Shown: positions 45,782 through 54,838, counted from the stretch's first letter. The stretch: 64,000 nt of DNA from JAFNAG01 sp963721405 (GCA_963721405.1 CAVRJA010000014.1:1426001-1490000); one strand, 5' to 3'. Notes: generated by a model from the letters alone, not told the origin. A program made the numbers and translations.

Positions 45782-45811
45782 GGTCTGAAGTCTGAGGTCT
45801 AACGTCAATAG
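45782..45811 (+). repeat. Single arm of heptamer repeats (RGTCTRA)
   Basis: GGTCTGA, AGTCTGA, GGTCTAA, CGTCAAT in register of seven, the same unit family as the hairpin at 41023-41157, but no opposite arm was found. Confidence 0.5.
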
Positions 45812-45909
45812 TCTCCAGCGTTCAGGACTTGTCAGCACTGACAACGGTAGGACGTTGATGAGGGGACCGCTCGCCCCCTGGTTTCCGGGAACGAGCGGTC
45901 TTGATTGCG

Positions 45910-47087
45910 CTATTTTACGTTGGGATCGGCTTCGACCGTGACCCTGGTGAAGTATTCTTTGTCTCCTACCGTAAGCCTGACACGATAGGCGCCGGGTTCG
46001 ACGGCGGCGCCGAATCCGCCGCGCCCCCCGCCGAAGACCCCGGCTTGCGGACCGGCCGTGCCGCCACGAGCCCCGGCTGCTGCCTGGGCTCCCGCAGCAG
46101 CTTGTGCTCCGGCACCTGCCGCAGCGCCCGCTCCTCCTCTGCCGGCGGCAGCTTGTGCCTCGGCTCCTTCTGTTCTGGCTGCACCGCCCCGGCCGGCGGC
46201 TGCGGCTATTCCGGCGCCGGCGCCGAAGGCTCCACCCCGCCCCAAAATCGCGGGTGACGAATACATAGGGCTTCATGTCGTCATAGCGGTGCCCGTCGAG
46301 GGACACATAGCAGGTGCCGGCGTCAAAGTGCGACGGGGCCACACGGGTGACCTGGTAATACACGTCCTTGGGGATCCCGGGAAGGTTGTCGGCCACATTC
46401 TTCCAGTTCAAGCCGCCGTCGCGGCTCACCTGAACGTTGCCGTCGTCGATTCCTGCCCACAGGATCCCCGGTACTGCGGCTGATTCTGCCAGGGTCGTGA
46501 TATGGCCGAAACTCCCGTAGCCGTCGTGCTTGGAGAACATGTCCGCGGTTCCGGACACTCCCATGATCGGGAGCGCCTTGCGGTCTATCCCTTTGGTCAG
46601 GTCGGGACCGGCCATCCAGGTGTCGCCCCGGTTAAGCGACTTGAAGAAGTGGTTGCCGCCGGTGTAAACCGTCCTGGGATTGTGCGGGGACAACACGATC
46701 GGTGTGTTCCAGTACCAGCGCAGCTGCTCGCTTGCCGGGAGCGGGGGAACGATGTTGTTGCCGCCGCCGAATCCCATCTGTGCCGCCTGTGCGGCGAGGG
46801 CCTGCACCTGGGCCTGCTGCTCGGGAGTGAGTTCGGCATTGGGGGCGCCGCCCCGGCCTCCACGTCCTCTGGCGCCTGTTCTTGGTTGGATGCTGGTGGA
46901 CCGGCCGGTCCGGAGATCGTAGCGCTGCATGGAGCCGTTCTGAGATTCCGTGTACACGATGTTGTAATCCGTCGGATCCACCTGGCAGTAGAACCCGTCT
47001 CCGCCGCCGATCCGGAACCAGTCGGAGTTGATGGGGCCGCTGAAGTTACTGCGGGTCGCGCTCGGGCCGCCCCAGCTGCCGGATCCT
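45910..47087 (-). pseudogene. Truncated, internally deleted BNR/sortilin-like secreted protein
   Basis: Minus-strand codons from 47087 read GSGSWGGPSATRSNFSGPIN, GGGDGFYCQVDPTDYNIVYT, TGGNHFFKSLNRGDTW and WAGIDDGNVQVSRDGGLNWK, the BNR-repeat (sortilin-like) architecture of large acidobacterial secreted proteins. The first several hundred residues are missing, right up to the antiporter stop. Near 46262 the frame VFVTRDFGAG shifts into another that encodes a Gly/Ala tail and the normal family ending VEPGAYRVRLTVGDKEYFTR and VEADPNVK. So a decayed gene with 5' truncation and an internal deletion/frameshift. The longer open frame continuing to 45779 is an artefact of the shift. Confidence 0.65.
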
Positions 47088-47088
47088 G

Positions 47089-48372
47089 TCAGCGGAAGAA
47101 AAGGAGCCAGATGACGGCCAGGATGGGAATCAGAATCGGCAGCGTGTAGTGAGTGATGTAGCGGGTGAAGGATGGGCACTTGACCCCCGCATGCTCCGCG
47201 ATCGACTTCACCATGAAATTCGGACCATTCCCGATGTAGGTGGCGGCGCCGAAAAAGACGGCGCCTGCCGAGATTGCCTGCAGCAACCCGGAATGTTGCT
47301 CCAGCAGGATTCCCATGTGATCGGGATTGCCGAGAGCGAGACGCTGCAGCCCCATCGCCGCGCCGAGGAAGTTCAGGTAGGTCGGGGCGTTGTCCAGAAA
47401 ACTCGAGAGGAATCCGGTCGACCAGTAGAACTGGCCCGGGGTGCGAACGCCGAGGCGGTCCGCGTTTTCCGCCAGCCAGTCCAGGACCGGCACCATGGTG
47501 GCAAATATGCCCGCGAAGAGGATCGCCACTTCCTTGATCGGTTCGAGTGTGAATCCATTGGCTCGCAGAGCTTCTTTTTTTGCGAAGCGGTGCGCCGCGG
47601 CTGCCGCGGCGATCATGATGATCTCACGTGCCGGGGTGGTCGTGAAGACCGCCGCCAGTATGATGAAGAGAAAGAAAAAGTTCTGCGTTCCCAGCAGCTC
47701 GAACCGGCTCCCGCTCACACGGTGGTGCTCATGCTCGACGTACTGGTGGAACGACCGGCTGTCGATGACGAAAAACACGCCCAGGGTGAGCGCCAGCGCC
47801 ACTGCCCAGATGCGCCAGAGGTGCAGGATAGTCCAGCGGAAGGGGACGCCGTTCAGATAACCGAGAAACAAGGGGGGATCGCCGATGGGCGTGAGCGCCC
47901 CACCCATGTTGCTCACGACGAAAATGAAGAACACGATGTGATAGCCGCGGATTCGCGGCCGGTTGATGCGCATGAACGGCCGGATGAGGAGCATGGAGGC
48001 GCCGGTCGTGCCCAGGATGTTCGAAACCAGCGCCCCAACCGCCAGCAACGCCGTGTTTATGATCGGCGTCGCGTGCCGCTCCGTGTGCAGGAAGATCCCG
48101 CCCGCGGCCACAAACAGCGATCCGATCAGAGTGATGAAACTGAAGTAGTCCACAAGGGTGTCAAACATCCGGTGGGGGTCGATTTTGACGCAATAATAAA
48201 TGAAAACGAGGGCGCCCAGGCCGATCGAAACGTGCGGATAATACTTCTCCCACCATTGGCGATCTATGAACGGTACGATCACGATTGCCAGCAGCAGGGC
48301 CGCAAACGGAATTATCATCCAGGGGTTGGCCGCCGGCGCGCCGGCCACAGCCCCGACAACCTGGTCAGGCAT
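47089..48372 (-). CDS. nhaD: NhaD-type Na+/H+ antiporter (ion transporter superfamily)
   Basis: 427 residues, 11-12 hydrophobic segments. The blocks NILGTTGASMLLIRPFMRIN, FVVSNMGGALTPIGDPPLFL and FLSSFLDNAPTYLNFLGAAM, and GAATYIGNGPNFMVKSIAEH, are conserved in NhaD antiporters and related arsenite/citrate transporters. Expected to exchange cytoplasmic Na+ for H+. Divergent from the CDF transporter with about 208 bases between. The stop codon abuts a decayed BNR gene, suggesting a rearrangement boundary there. Confidence 0.8.
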   Translation of the reverse strand: MPDQVVGAVAGAPAANPWMIIPFAALLLAIVIVPFIDRQWWEKYYPHVSIGLGALVFIYYCVKIDPHRMFDTLVDYFSFITLIGSLFVAAGGIFLHTERHATPIINTALLAVGALVSNILGTTGASMLLIRPFMRINRPRIRGYHIVFFIFVVSNMGGALTPIGDPPLFLGYLNGVPFRWTILHLWRIWAVALALTLGVFFVIDSRSFHQYVEHEHHRVSGSRFELLGTQNFFFLFIILAAVFTTTPAREIIMIAAAAAAHRFAKKEALRANGFTLEPIKEVAILFAGIFATMVPVLDWLAENADRLGVRTPGQFYWSTGFLSSFLDNAPTYLNFLGAAMGLQRLALGNPDHMGILLEQHSGLLQAISAGAVFFGAATYIGNGPNFMVKSIAEHAGVKCPSFTRYITHYTLPILIPILAVIWLLFFR

Positions 48373-48580
48373 GCTTGTCCCCCGATGCTCATCCTCAGGA
48401 GCGCCTCCTCGAGGCCCAGGAGCACCACGAAAAGCGCAAAGCGAAATGAAATCCTATTCTATTATCACAGCTGGTATGGAATGGCCATCGCTTCCCAACG
48501 GAAGCTTGACTCCGGCAGTGGGTGTGGTCACAATTGTGATTCGCTTCCATCGCTGCACTCGCCACGAAAGGCCGAATCGG

Positions 48581-50026
48581 GTGGCACTCAAGAACATGCA
48601 GGAACAGGTTCGGGAGAAGAAATTTGTCGCCGCAACCTCGGTCGTCGCCGCGGTTTTTCTCACCGGTACAAAACTGTTCATCGGCGTGCTGACCGGAAGT
48701 CTCGGGATTCTCGCGGAGGCCGCGCATTCCGGTCTGGACCTCGTCGCCGCAGTCATCACGCTGCTCGCGGTGCGGGTCAGCGACCGGCCCGCGGATGAGT
48801 CGCACCTGTACGGGCACGGCAAAGTGGAAAATCTGAGCGCGCTCGCCGAGACGCTGCTTCTCCTGTTGACCTGCGTCTGGATTTGTTATGAGGCCATCCA
48901 GCGGCTGTTTTTTGTCGAGGTCGAGATCGATCCCAGTTTTTGGGCCTTCCTTACGATGGCGATCTCGATCGTCATCGACTATTCGAGGTCGAGGGCCCTG
49001 GCACGCATCGCGCGCAAGTACCACAGCCAGGCGCTTGAGGCCGATGCGCTCCATTTCAGCACCGACATCTGGAGTTCATTCGTAGTGATCGTCGGACTCC
49101 TGCTCGTACGCTATGGCGAGGGCTTGGGGCCGAAATTCATATTCATGCGCGCCGACGCGGCCGCTGCGCTGGTAGTCGCCCTGATCGTCGTGTACGTGAG
49201 CCTGCAGCTCGGCCGCAGGACCATTGATGCCCTGCTTGACAGCGCGCCATCCGGGTTGGCCGAGACATTCGCGGCCGCATTATCCGGGGTCAGCGGCGTT
49301 CGACGCATATCGCGCATGCGCGTGCGTACCGTCGGCAGCCAGGTCTTTGTCGACCTGAATGTGGACGTCCCCAGGCACCTGTCATTCGAGGAAAGCCATG
49401 ACGTGACCCAGCGGGCACAGGACGCTTTGCGCGGCGTATCGCCCAATGCCGACGTCGTCGTCCATGCCCAACCGGTAGCCGAAAATGAAGGCGTGCTCGA
49501 GACCATTCAGGCGGTGACGGCGAGTTCTCATGCCTCCGTTCACAACGTCACGACGCACTGGACCGCGCGCGGGATGTGGATAGATCTGGACCTGGAAGTG
49601 GATCCTGAGCTTAGCCTCGAAAAGGCGCATACGAGGGCCACGGAGCTGGAAACGCGTCTGCGCGCCGAGCTGGTCGCGGGCGATGCGCCTATGCCGGTCG
49701 CGGACGTGCACGTGCACATCGAACCCCGCGGCGAAGTGCTTGCGCGGGGCCAGGAGGCCGCGGATTCAGAAATGATCCGTTACCGCGGCCGGATCGAGGC
49801 AATCTGCGGAGAAATGGAGTTTGTGCGCGGGTGTCAGGACCTGGAGCTGCACAAGGTACAAGGCAGGGGATACCTCTCGCTCCACCTGCTTGTCGACCCG
49901 GATCGCCCCGTGTCGGAGGCGCACGCCATCGCCGAGGAGCTGGAAAGCCGCCTGCGGTTGGAGTTTCCCCAACTCGGCCGGGTCGTAATCCATACTGAGC
50001 CCGCTGCCAAGAGCCAGCCTCGTTAG
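48581..50026 (+). CDS. Cation diffusion facilitator with three C-terminal dimerisation-like domains
   Basis: 481 residues. The CDF membrane domain has six helices with GILAEAAHSGLDLVAAVITL and, in helix 5, QALEADALHFSTDIWSSF, giving the H-x3-D and H-x3-D metal sites (here HSGLD and HFSTD). After it come three copies of the cytoplasmic ferredoxin-like metal/dimer domain: about 247-310 (VRTVGSQVFVDLNVDV), 319-385 (THWTARGMWIDLDLEV) and 418-480 (LHKVQGRGYLSLHLLV). One such domain is usual. It exports Zn2+/Fe2+-type ions by proton exchange. GTG 48581 has GAAAGG upstream; ATG 48596 is the alternative start. Confidence 0.8.
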   Translation: MALKNMQEQVREKKFVAATSVVAAVFLTGTKLFIGVLTGSLGILAEAAHSGLDLVAAVITLLAVRVSDRPADESHLYGHGKVENLSALAETLLLLLTCVWICYEAIQRLFFVEVEIDPSFWAFLTMAISIVIDYSRSRALARIARKYHSQALEADALHFSTDIWSSFVVIVGLLLVRYGEGLGPKFIFMRADAAAALVVALIVVYVSLQLGRRTIDALLDSAPSGLAETFAAALSGVSGVRRISRMRVRTVGSQVFVDLNVDVPRHLSFEESHDVTQRAQDALRGVSPNADVVVHAQPVAENEGVLETIQAVTASSHASVHNVTTHWTARGMWIDLDLEVDPELSLEKAHTRATELETRLRAELVAGDAPMPVADVHVHIEPRGEVLARGQEAADSEMIRYRGRIEAICGEMEFVRGCQDLELHKVQGRGYLSLHLLVDPDRPVSEAHAIAEELESRLRLEFPQLGRVVIHTEPAAKSQPR

Positions 50027-50028
50027 CC

Positions 50029-50358
50029 TCCGTCGCGAGACTCAATAGTTGTTCTTCCTGGACGTGGACAGCCCTGTTTGATGTAACTTCTTACGAGTGC
50101 CTCACATAGGCCGGGCCATAGGTTCTTGCCGGGTCTACGTCCACATCTGTGACTACGATGTGCAAGCGAGTATTTGCCAGCGATAAACGCATATTCAAGT
50201 TCAAGATACCGCAGATGGCCGCACCTAGTCACAGGTTACTCAATCCGACGTCGTCGGAGGCTGAGCTTGCCCCCGGCTACTCTCTGCGGCCCCTCCGGGG
50301 CCGAGATCTTGCGCGCCGATTGCGCTGCCATGGAGTTTCGCGACAGAAACTAGTTAGC
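50029..50358 (+). repeat. Hexamer-arm element, copy 2 (degenerate)
   Basis: Left end CCGTCGCGAGACTCAAT (50032-50048), right end AGTTTCGCGACAGAAACTAG (50334-50353). The 5' arm is short (TCCTGGACGTGGAC); the core (50078-50145) reads TTGATGTAACTTCTTACGAG, TGCCTCACATAGGCCGGGCC, ATAGGTTCTTGCCGGGTCTA and matches copies 1 and 3. The 3' arm has lost its hexamer regularity. It starts 3 bases after the CDF stop. Confidence 0.7.
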
Positions 50359-50601
50359 TTCCTGCCTTGCTGGAGCTCTTGCGATCTAATTCCGGCCCCC
50401 GACTCTGACCTGTGGCGGGGAGTGTCCGAACGCGGGAAACATTCGTCTCAAAATCGCACACCGCAACAGTCGTAGGTCCACCCCTCTGCCGGTTGCCCGT
50501 CATTGGCCGTGTGCAGACGTAACTTCCTTCATTTAAATGGGATCGTGTTCCGCCGACATGCCGCCGCATCCTCATGGCACGGTTTGTGCGTAGAGAGGGG
50601 C

Positions 50602-51231
50602 ATGCATGTCTTGCGACGAACGAGCAAATGGGCTGACACAAACACCGCGGAAGCGCGGTCGATGGACGATGGGCTGGTGAAACGGTGCCTGTGCGGGGAT
50701 GATTCGGCCTGGGAAGAGATCGTCCGTGTCCATGCCGGCCGGATTTTCCGCTTGTGCTATCGCTACACCGGGCGGCGGGAGGAGGCAGAAGATCTGATCC
50801 AGGAGGCTTTCATACGGATCTATCAGAACCTCGCCAGTTTCCGATCGGGAACGGGGTGTTTTCAGAACTGGGCCATGAAGCTGACCCGAAACCTCATCAT
50901 CGACCGCTACCGGCGCGAGCGTCGTTTCCAGCAACTCGGAGGCAGCCTGGAACTGGAGGCGATGAATCTCGAAGATCATTCCCGGCCCAGCCCCCAGAAA
51001 AACCTTGAGCGGGACGAAGCCTCGCGGCTCATCCGGCAGGCGCTGTGCGCCCTGTCTCCGGAGAACAAGGAAGCGGTCATCCTTCATGACCTGCAGGGGA
51101 TGAACTACGATCAGATGGCTGAAGTGCTCGGAATTCCGGAGGGAACCGTCAAGAGCCGCATCAGCCGCGGCCGCCTGGCCCTCGCCAGGCAGCTTTTCAG
51201 AAATCCGGCCTTGAAAGAAATGTGGGCCTGA
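50602..51231 (+). CDS. ECF-type RNA polymerase sigma factor
   Basis: 209 residues. Region 2 is VRVHAGRIFRLCYRYTGRRE with EAEDLIQEAFIRIYQNLASF and NWAMKLTRNLIIDRYRRERR; region 4 is LCALSPENKEAVILHDLQGM with YDQMAEVLGIPEGTVKSRIS. This is a standard ECF (sigma-24-like) protein that would direct RNA polymerase to stress or envelope promoters. GAGAGG at 50593-50598 supports ATG 50602; ATG 50662 is also possible. No anti-sigma gene follows; instead a hexamer-arm element lies downstream, then the heavy-metal protein gene on the opposite strand. Confidence 0.85.
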   Translation: MHVLRRTSKWADTNTAEARSMDDGLVKRCLCGDDSAWEEIVRVHAGRIFRLCYRYTGRREEAEDLIQEAFIRIYQNLASFRSGTGCFQNWAMKLTRNLIIDRYRRERRFQQLGGSLELEAMNLEDHSRPSPQKNLERDEASRLIRQALCALSPENKEAVILHDLQGMNYDQMAEVLGIPEGTVKSRISRGRLALARQLFRNPALKEMWA

Positions 51232-51258
51232 TCCAGCCCGGATGCATTCTTCGTTTTT

Positions 51259-51490
51259 AACTAGTTTCTGTCGCGAAACTCAATCATTGTCCTGCCTGGT
51301 CCTGGACGTGGACTTGGACCTCGACCTGGACGTGGTCAGGCTTTTTTGATGTGACCTCTCGCGAATGCGTCACTTATATCGGGCCATAGGTATTTGCCGG
51401 GTCTACGTCCACGTCCAGGTCCAAGTCCAAGTCCAAGTCCAAGTCTAGGTCCAGGTCAGATGACCTTGAAGTTTCGCGACAGAAACTAAC
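51259..51490 (+). repeat. Hexamer-arm hairpin element, copy 3
   Basis: Ends AGTTTCTGTCGCGAAACT (51263-51280) and AGTTTCGCGACAGAAACT (51470-51487) are exact reverse complements. 5' arm 51297-51335 (CCTGGACGTGGACTTGGACC, CGACCTGGACGTGG), 3' arm 51401-51458 (CCACGTCCAGGTCCAAGTCC and further CAAGTC units). Core 51346-51405: TTTGATGTGACCTCTCGCG, AATGCGTCACTTATATCGGG, CCATAGGTATTTGCCGGG. It lies in the convergent gap between the ECF and HMA genes. Confidence 0.85.
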
Positions 51491-51520
51491 TAGACCGCCT
51501 TCTGATTGTGGCGCGAATTC

Positions 51521-51871
51521 TTACCTGGTGGCTTTCAAATCGGACAGGGTGTAATCCGCTCCCATCCCCATGGCGTCGGCAGCACCCTTGAGCGCCTTCT
51601 GCAAATCTGCCGCCTTGAGGGTGGCATCCTTTTTCACGGCGAACTTAACGGTCTTATTGGCCGAGTCCACGCTTACGGAGTCGATTTCCTTCATCGCTTT
51701 CATGGTCTTGACGATGAGAGGGCCGCAGCCGGCGCACACCAGCGCCTTCACCTTGGCCGTGTATTCCCCGGGCTTCAGGACGTCCTGGGTCTGGGCGGCG
51801 ATCGGGGCAACGGCAATCGCCAGCAGGAACATCGTTGCGGCGAAAGTTACGATTACGTTTTTCTTATTCAT
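51521..51871 (-). CDS. Secreted heavy-metal-associated (HMA) domain protein
   Basis: 116 residues with a signal peptide (VTFAATMFLLAIAVAPIAAQ). The mature part is one HMA-like domain: VKALVCAGCGPLIVKTMKAM with the metal-binding pair C46/C49, and KEIDSVSVDSANKTVKFAV. Such periplasmic chaperones bind Cu+, Hg2+ or similar ions. GGGAG precedes the ATG. It lies close to a CusRS-like two-component pair and the small secreted gene, all on the minus strand, so a metal-response role is likely though the metal is unknown. Confidence 0.75.
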   Translation of the reverse strand: MNKKNVIVTFAATMFLLAIAVAPIAAQTQDVLKPGEYTAKVKALVCAGCGPLIVKTMKAMKEIDSVSVDSANKTVKFAVKKDATLKAADLQKALKGAADAMGMGADYTLSDLKATR

Positions 51872-52261
51872 CGAATTACTCCCTTATATTTGCCTGTTTC
51901 TCGGCCGGTGAATCCGGGCCTGCGTTTTCCAGGGGAGATCATTTCCTGATTGCGCGGGCAGATCCTCGCTCATCCCTGCAACTTCGCCGTCGGGCCTTCT
52001 CCGCCGGCGTTCCTCCTCAAACCCACATTCATTCGTCACCGAATGGAATCATGTGCCGGGATACGCACAAAAAAGCTTACGCAAATGCGTACCTCTGATC
52101 AAGAGCGACCTCGATCGCCTACAGCGAAGAGTGTGACAGGCGGGAGTGAGCGAGGGGAGGCGAGCCCGGGTGTCCGGCTCTGAGACACCCGGGAGGAACG
52201 CGATTCAATCACCGCGGTCCTCCCCGGCGTCAGAAGGTTCACCAGTTCGGATGTGACTCCG
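51872..52261. other. 390-base intergenic region
   Basis: Between the HMA and the small secreted gene. Contains the GC-rich stem-loop at 52165-52193. The HMA ribosome site is just above 51871. No promoter could be assigned with confidence. Confidence 0.35.
52165..52193. other. GC-rich perfect stem-loop
   Basis: CCCGGGTGTC (52165-52174) pairs with GACACCCGGG (52184-52193) across a 9-base loop. It is 69 bases past the stop of the 52262-52612 gene; there is no T-run on the minus strand, so it may stabilise the mRNA end rather than terminate. Confidence 0.45.
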
Positions 52262-52612
52262 CTACTTCTTGACGCTCTTGCCGGCGCTCTTGGCCATCGT
52301 TGCGGCGACCTTGACCATGGTCGCGACGTTGCTCCCGTTTTCGGCCCTGTAATGGACGGTCACCTTTTCGCCTGCCTTCAGATCCCCTTCCTTTTTGGTC
52401 TGGTCGTTCAGGACGAATGCGGTTTCCTCGTCCTTGCCCTTTACTCTGTGGCTGATGACCAGCTTGTCCGCGGCGACGGAACTGACAGTTCCTGTCGCCT
52501 GGCGGGTTACGGCCGTCTTTGCCTTCGGCGCCTTCGCCTTGCCGCCCTGGGCAAACGCTGCCAGCGACATCAGGAATACGATCCCGATTACCAGTGTTGC
52601 TGCTCGTTTCAT
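52262..52612 (-). CDS. Small secreted protein, DUF5666-like beta fold
   Basis: 116 residues. A signal peptide (AATLVIGIVFLMSLAAFAQG), a lysine-rich linker (GKAKAPKAKTAVTRQ) and a compact domain ATGTVSSVAADKLVISHRVK with GEKVTVHYRAENGSNVATMV, the small barrel commonly annotated DUF5666-like. It is followed by a lysine-rich C-terminus. AAAGGAG precedes the ATG at 52612. Function unknown; proximity to the two-component system suggests a regulated envelope protein. Confidence 0.6.
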   Translation of the reverse strand: MKRAATLVIGIVFLMSLAAFAQGGKAKAPKAKTAVTRQATGTVSSVAADKLVISHRVKGKDEETAFVLNDQTKKEGDLKAGEKVTVHYRAENGSNVATMVKVAATMAKSAGKSVKK

Positions 52613-52715
52613 GCTCTTTCTCCTTTCAATCATGCACGGCTCCATGCCTGCAAATGCAGTGCACAGACTAGCAGGGTGACGGTTAAGCCAGGATTAATCG
52701 CAGATTATTTCTCGC

Positions 52716-54167
52716 TTAATCTCTCTGATGGGCTTGCCGGGGAGTGTTTGCCGGGGAGAAAGGAGCGGAGGCAAGGGGGATCGATACACGAAACATGGTG
52801 CCTTTCCCGGGCAGGCTGTCCACGGAGATCCGGCCGTGGTGTGCTTGCACGATCCACTCTGCGAGGCTGAGGCCGAGCCCCGCGCCGTCCAGTTCCTTGG
52901 AACGCGAGGGATCCCCGCGATAGAAACGTTCGAAGATATGGGAGAGCGCCCCGGCGTCAATGCCAATGCCGTCGTCGCGCACCTCGAGAACCGCCTCGCC
53001 ACTAAAGCGGCTCACCCTGACGGTCACGTGGCCGCCCTGCGGGGTGAACTTGATTGCGTTATCGAGCAGGTTCAGGATGACGCGTTCCAGCCAACCCGAA
53101 TCGCCGATGACGGAAACCTCGCCTGCATAATCGGCCGTCAGCGAAATTTCCCGGATCGACGCGAGCGGCTCCATCTGGTCGACGAGCGACGCTGCCAGGT
53201 TCGAAAGATCGACCCTCTCCCTCGCGATCTTGATCTGCCCCGCCTCTGCCCGGGCCAGGGTCAGCATCTGATCGATCATCTTCGACAGCTTCCCAAACTC
53301 TTCCAACTGGCTTTCCAGCACCGTCCGATAGTCGCTTTCTGTCCGGGCCCTGGCCAGTGTGACTTCCGCCTCGCCGCGCAAAGCCGTGAGGGGTGTGCGC
53401 AGTTCGTGGGAGATGTTTGCGGTAAAATCCTTCATCTGTTCGACGGCCTTTTCCAGACGGCCGAACATGTCATTGAACGTCTTCGCCAGCTGGTCCAGCT
53501 CATCGCCGGTGCCGGACAGCGGCAAACGCCGGTGGAGCTGGGCAATGCTCATTTCGCGCACGGTGGCGCTCAGCACTTCAAGCGGCCTCAAGACCCGGCC
53601 TGCCATCCACCAGCCCGACATCAGTGCCAGAAGAATCCCTGAGGGAATCAGCCACAGGGTGACCTGGAGCATCTGTCGCAAGGTCGTATTGCGCAGGGTC
53701 AGCGGGGCTCCTACCTGCAGCAGGTAGGGATGCCCCTCGGTGCCGTGGACCAGGCAATTGTAAAACTCAATGTCGACCTGGTCCGTGTCCAGCCTGGTGA
53801 AGTCCGGGCCGCGCACCAGTTCATTCACCTCTTCCGGGGTGTACTGAAATCCTAGCGCCTCCATTTGTGGAGATCGCTCGATCATGGCGCCGGCCGCCAC
53901 GTCGTAGACCTGGTAGAACCGGGTGGCATTCCCGACAAAATATGCTTCCTCCGGGTCATTGACATCGTAGACCAGCCGGGCGTGTCCCCCTTCGAAACGC
54001 AGGTAGCCTCGCAGAGCCGACGCGCGTTCCCTCAATTCAGAGTGCAGGTCCGCGTCCAGCTGGTAGGCAAGAAGGTTGTAAAACAGGGCGCTGACGGCAG
54101 AGAGAAGCAGGGTGAATACCGCGGCGTAAAAGAGTGCCAGTTTGGCGCGCAGCTTGGGCGGCTTCAT
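52716..54167 (-). CDS. Sensor histidine kinase, CusS-like
   Basis: 483 residues: two transmembrane segments (about 10-32 and 168-188) flank a periplasmic sensor of about 135 residues; then HAMP (GRVLRPLEVLSATVREM), HisKA with H254 in ANISHELRTPLTALRGE, and an HATPase with NLLDNAIKFTPQGG, VRDDGIGID and GAGLGLSLAEWIV. The layout is that of heavy-metal sensors such as CusS. It autophosphorylates and passes phosphate to the upstream response regulator, whose stop overlaps its start (ATGA 54164-54167). The periplasmic ligand is not visible. Confidence 0.85.
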   Translation of the reverse strand: MKPPKLRAKLALFYAAVFTLLLSAVSALFYNLLAYQLDADLHSELRERASALRGYLRFEGGHARLVYDVNDPEEAYFVGNATRFYQVYDVAAGAMIERSPQMEALGFQYTPEEVNELVRGPDFTRLDTDQVDIEFYNCLVHGTEGHPYLLQVGAPLTLRNTTLRQMLQVTLWLIPSGILLALMSGWWMAGRVLRPLEVLSATVREMSIAQLHRRLPLSGTGDELDQLAKTFNDMFGRLEKAVEQMKDFTANISHELRTPLTALRGEAEVTLARARTESDYRTVLESQLEEFGKLSKMIDQMLTLARAEAGQIKIARERVDLSNLAASLVDQMEPLASIREISLTADYAGEVSVIGDSGWLERVILNLLDNAIKFTPQGGHVTVRVSRFSGEAVLEVRDDGIGIDAGALSHIFERFYRGDPSRSKELDGAGLGLSLAEWIVQAHHGRISVDSLPGKGTMFRVSIPLASAPFSPANTPRQAHQRD

Positions 54168-54838
54168 GCGGGATTATCCGTGAGGACATAGCCTACTCCC
54201 CGCAGGGTGTGCAGGAGCGGGGGCGAGAATCCTTTGTCTATTTTGTTACGCAACCAGTTGATGTGCACGTCGACGACGTTGCTTACCGCGTCGAAGTGAA
54301 TGTCCCACACATGCTCGATGATCATATTCCGGGTGACGGGGCAGCCGGCGTTGCGCAGGAGGTACTCAAGCAGCGCATATTCCTTGGGTTTTAACTCGAT
54401 GCGCTGCCCGGCCCTCTTGACAATGCGGGTGGAAGTGTCCATCTCGAGGTCGGCGATCCGCAGTTTGACGTCCTCGGCGGTGGTGCGGCGCAGCAGGGCA
54501 CGGACCCGTGCGGAAAGCTCGGCATACGCGAACGGCTTGATCAAATAGTCATCCGCGCCGCTGTCCAGGCCGGTCACCTTGTCCTGGAGGTCGCTCTTGG
54601 CAGTGAGAATCAGCACGGGCAGCTGGGGGTTGCGTGTGCGGATCCGCCGCAGGACTTCCAGCCCCGGCAGACGGGGCAACATCAGATCCAGGATAACCAG
54701 GTCATACCCGTAATTCTCCGATTGGTAGGCCCCGGTTTCCCCGTCGTAGGTCACGTCGACGGCATGGCATTCCTGCTGTAAGCCTTGTTGAATGAAACCC
54801 GCGACCTTTTTGTCGTCTTCGACAACGAGAATGCGCAC
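54164..54838 (-). CDS. OmpR/PhoB-type response regulator, CusR-like
   Basis: 224 residues. Receiver with acidic pair EDD (residues 7-9), phosphoacceptor D51 in VILDLMLPR and K near 102; C-terminal winged helix with RAGQRIELKPKEYALLEYLL and VDVHINWLRNKIDKGF plus LHTLRGVGYVL. Transcription factor for the regulon sensed by the kinase. Start is GTG 54838, preceded by GGGAG about 9 bases upstream. The target genes are not shown here, but the HMA and small secreted genes downstream on the same strand are candidates. Confidence 0.88.
   Translation of the reverse strand: MRILVVEDDKKVAGFIQQGLQQECHAVDVTYDGETGAYQSENYGYDLVILDLMLPRLPGLEVLRRIRTRNPQLPVLILTAKSDLQDKVTGLDSGADDYLIKPFAYAELSARVRALLRRTTAEDVKLRIADLEMDTSTRIVKRAGQRIELKPKEYALLEYLLRNAGCPVTRNMIIEHVWDIHFDAVSNVVDVHINWLRNKIDKGFSPPLLHTLRGVGYVLTDNPA

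Noticed and set aside
45779..46262. Arg/Ser-rich C-terminal part of the 466-codon frame
   Set aside because: It is the frameshifted reading of the Gly/Ala-rich tail; the correct family ending is in the neighbouring frame, ending at 45910.
47149..48798. 549-codon plus-strand frame across the antiporter region
   Set aside because: Antisense to NhaD-like protein for most of its length; composition (His/Arg/Gln-rich) is typical of shadow frames.
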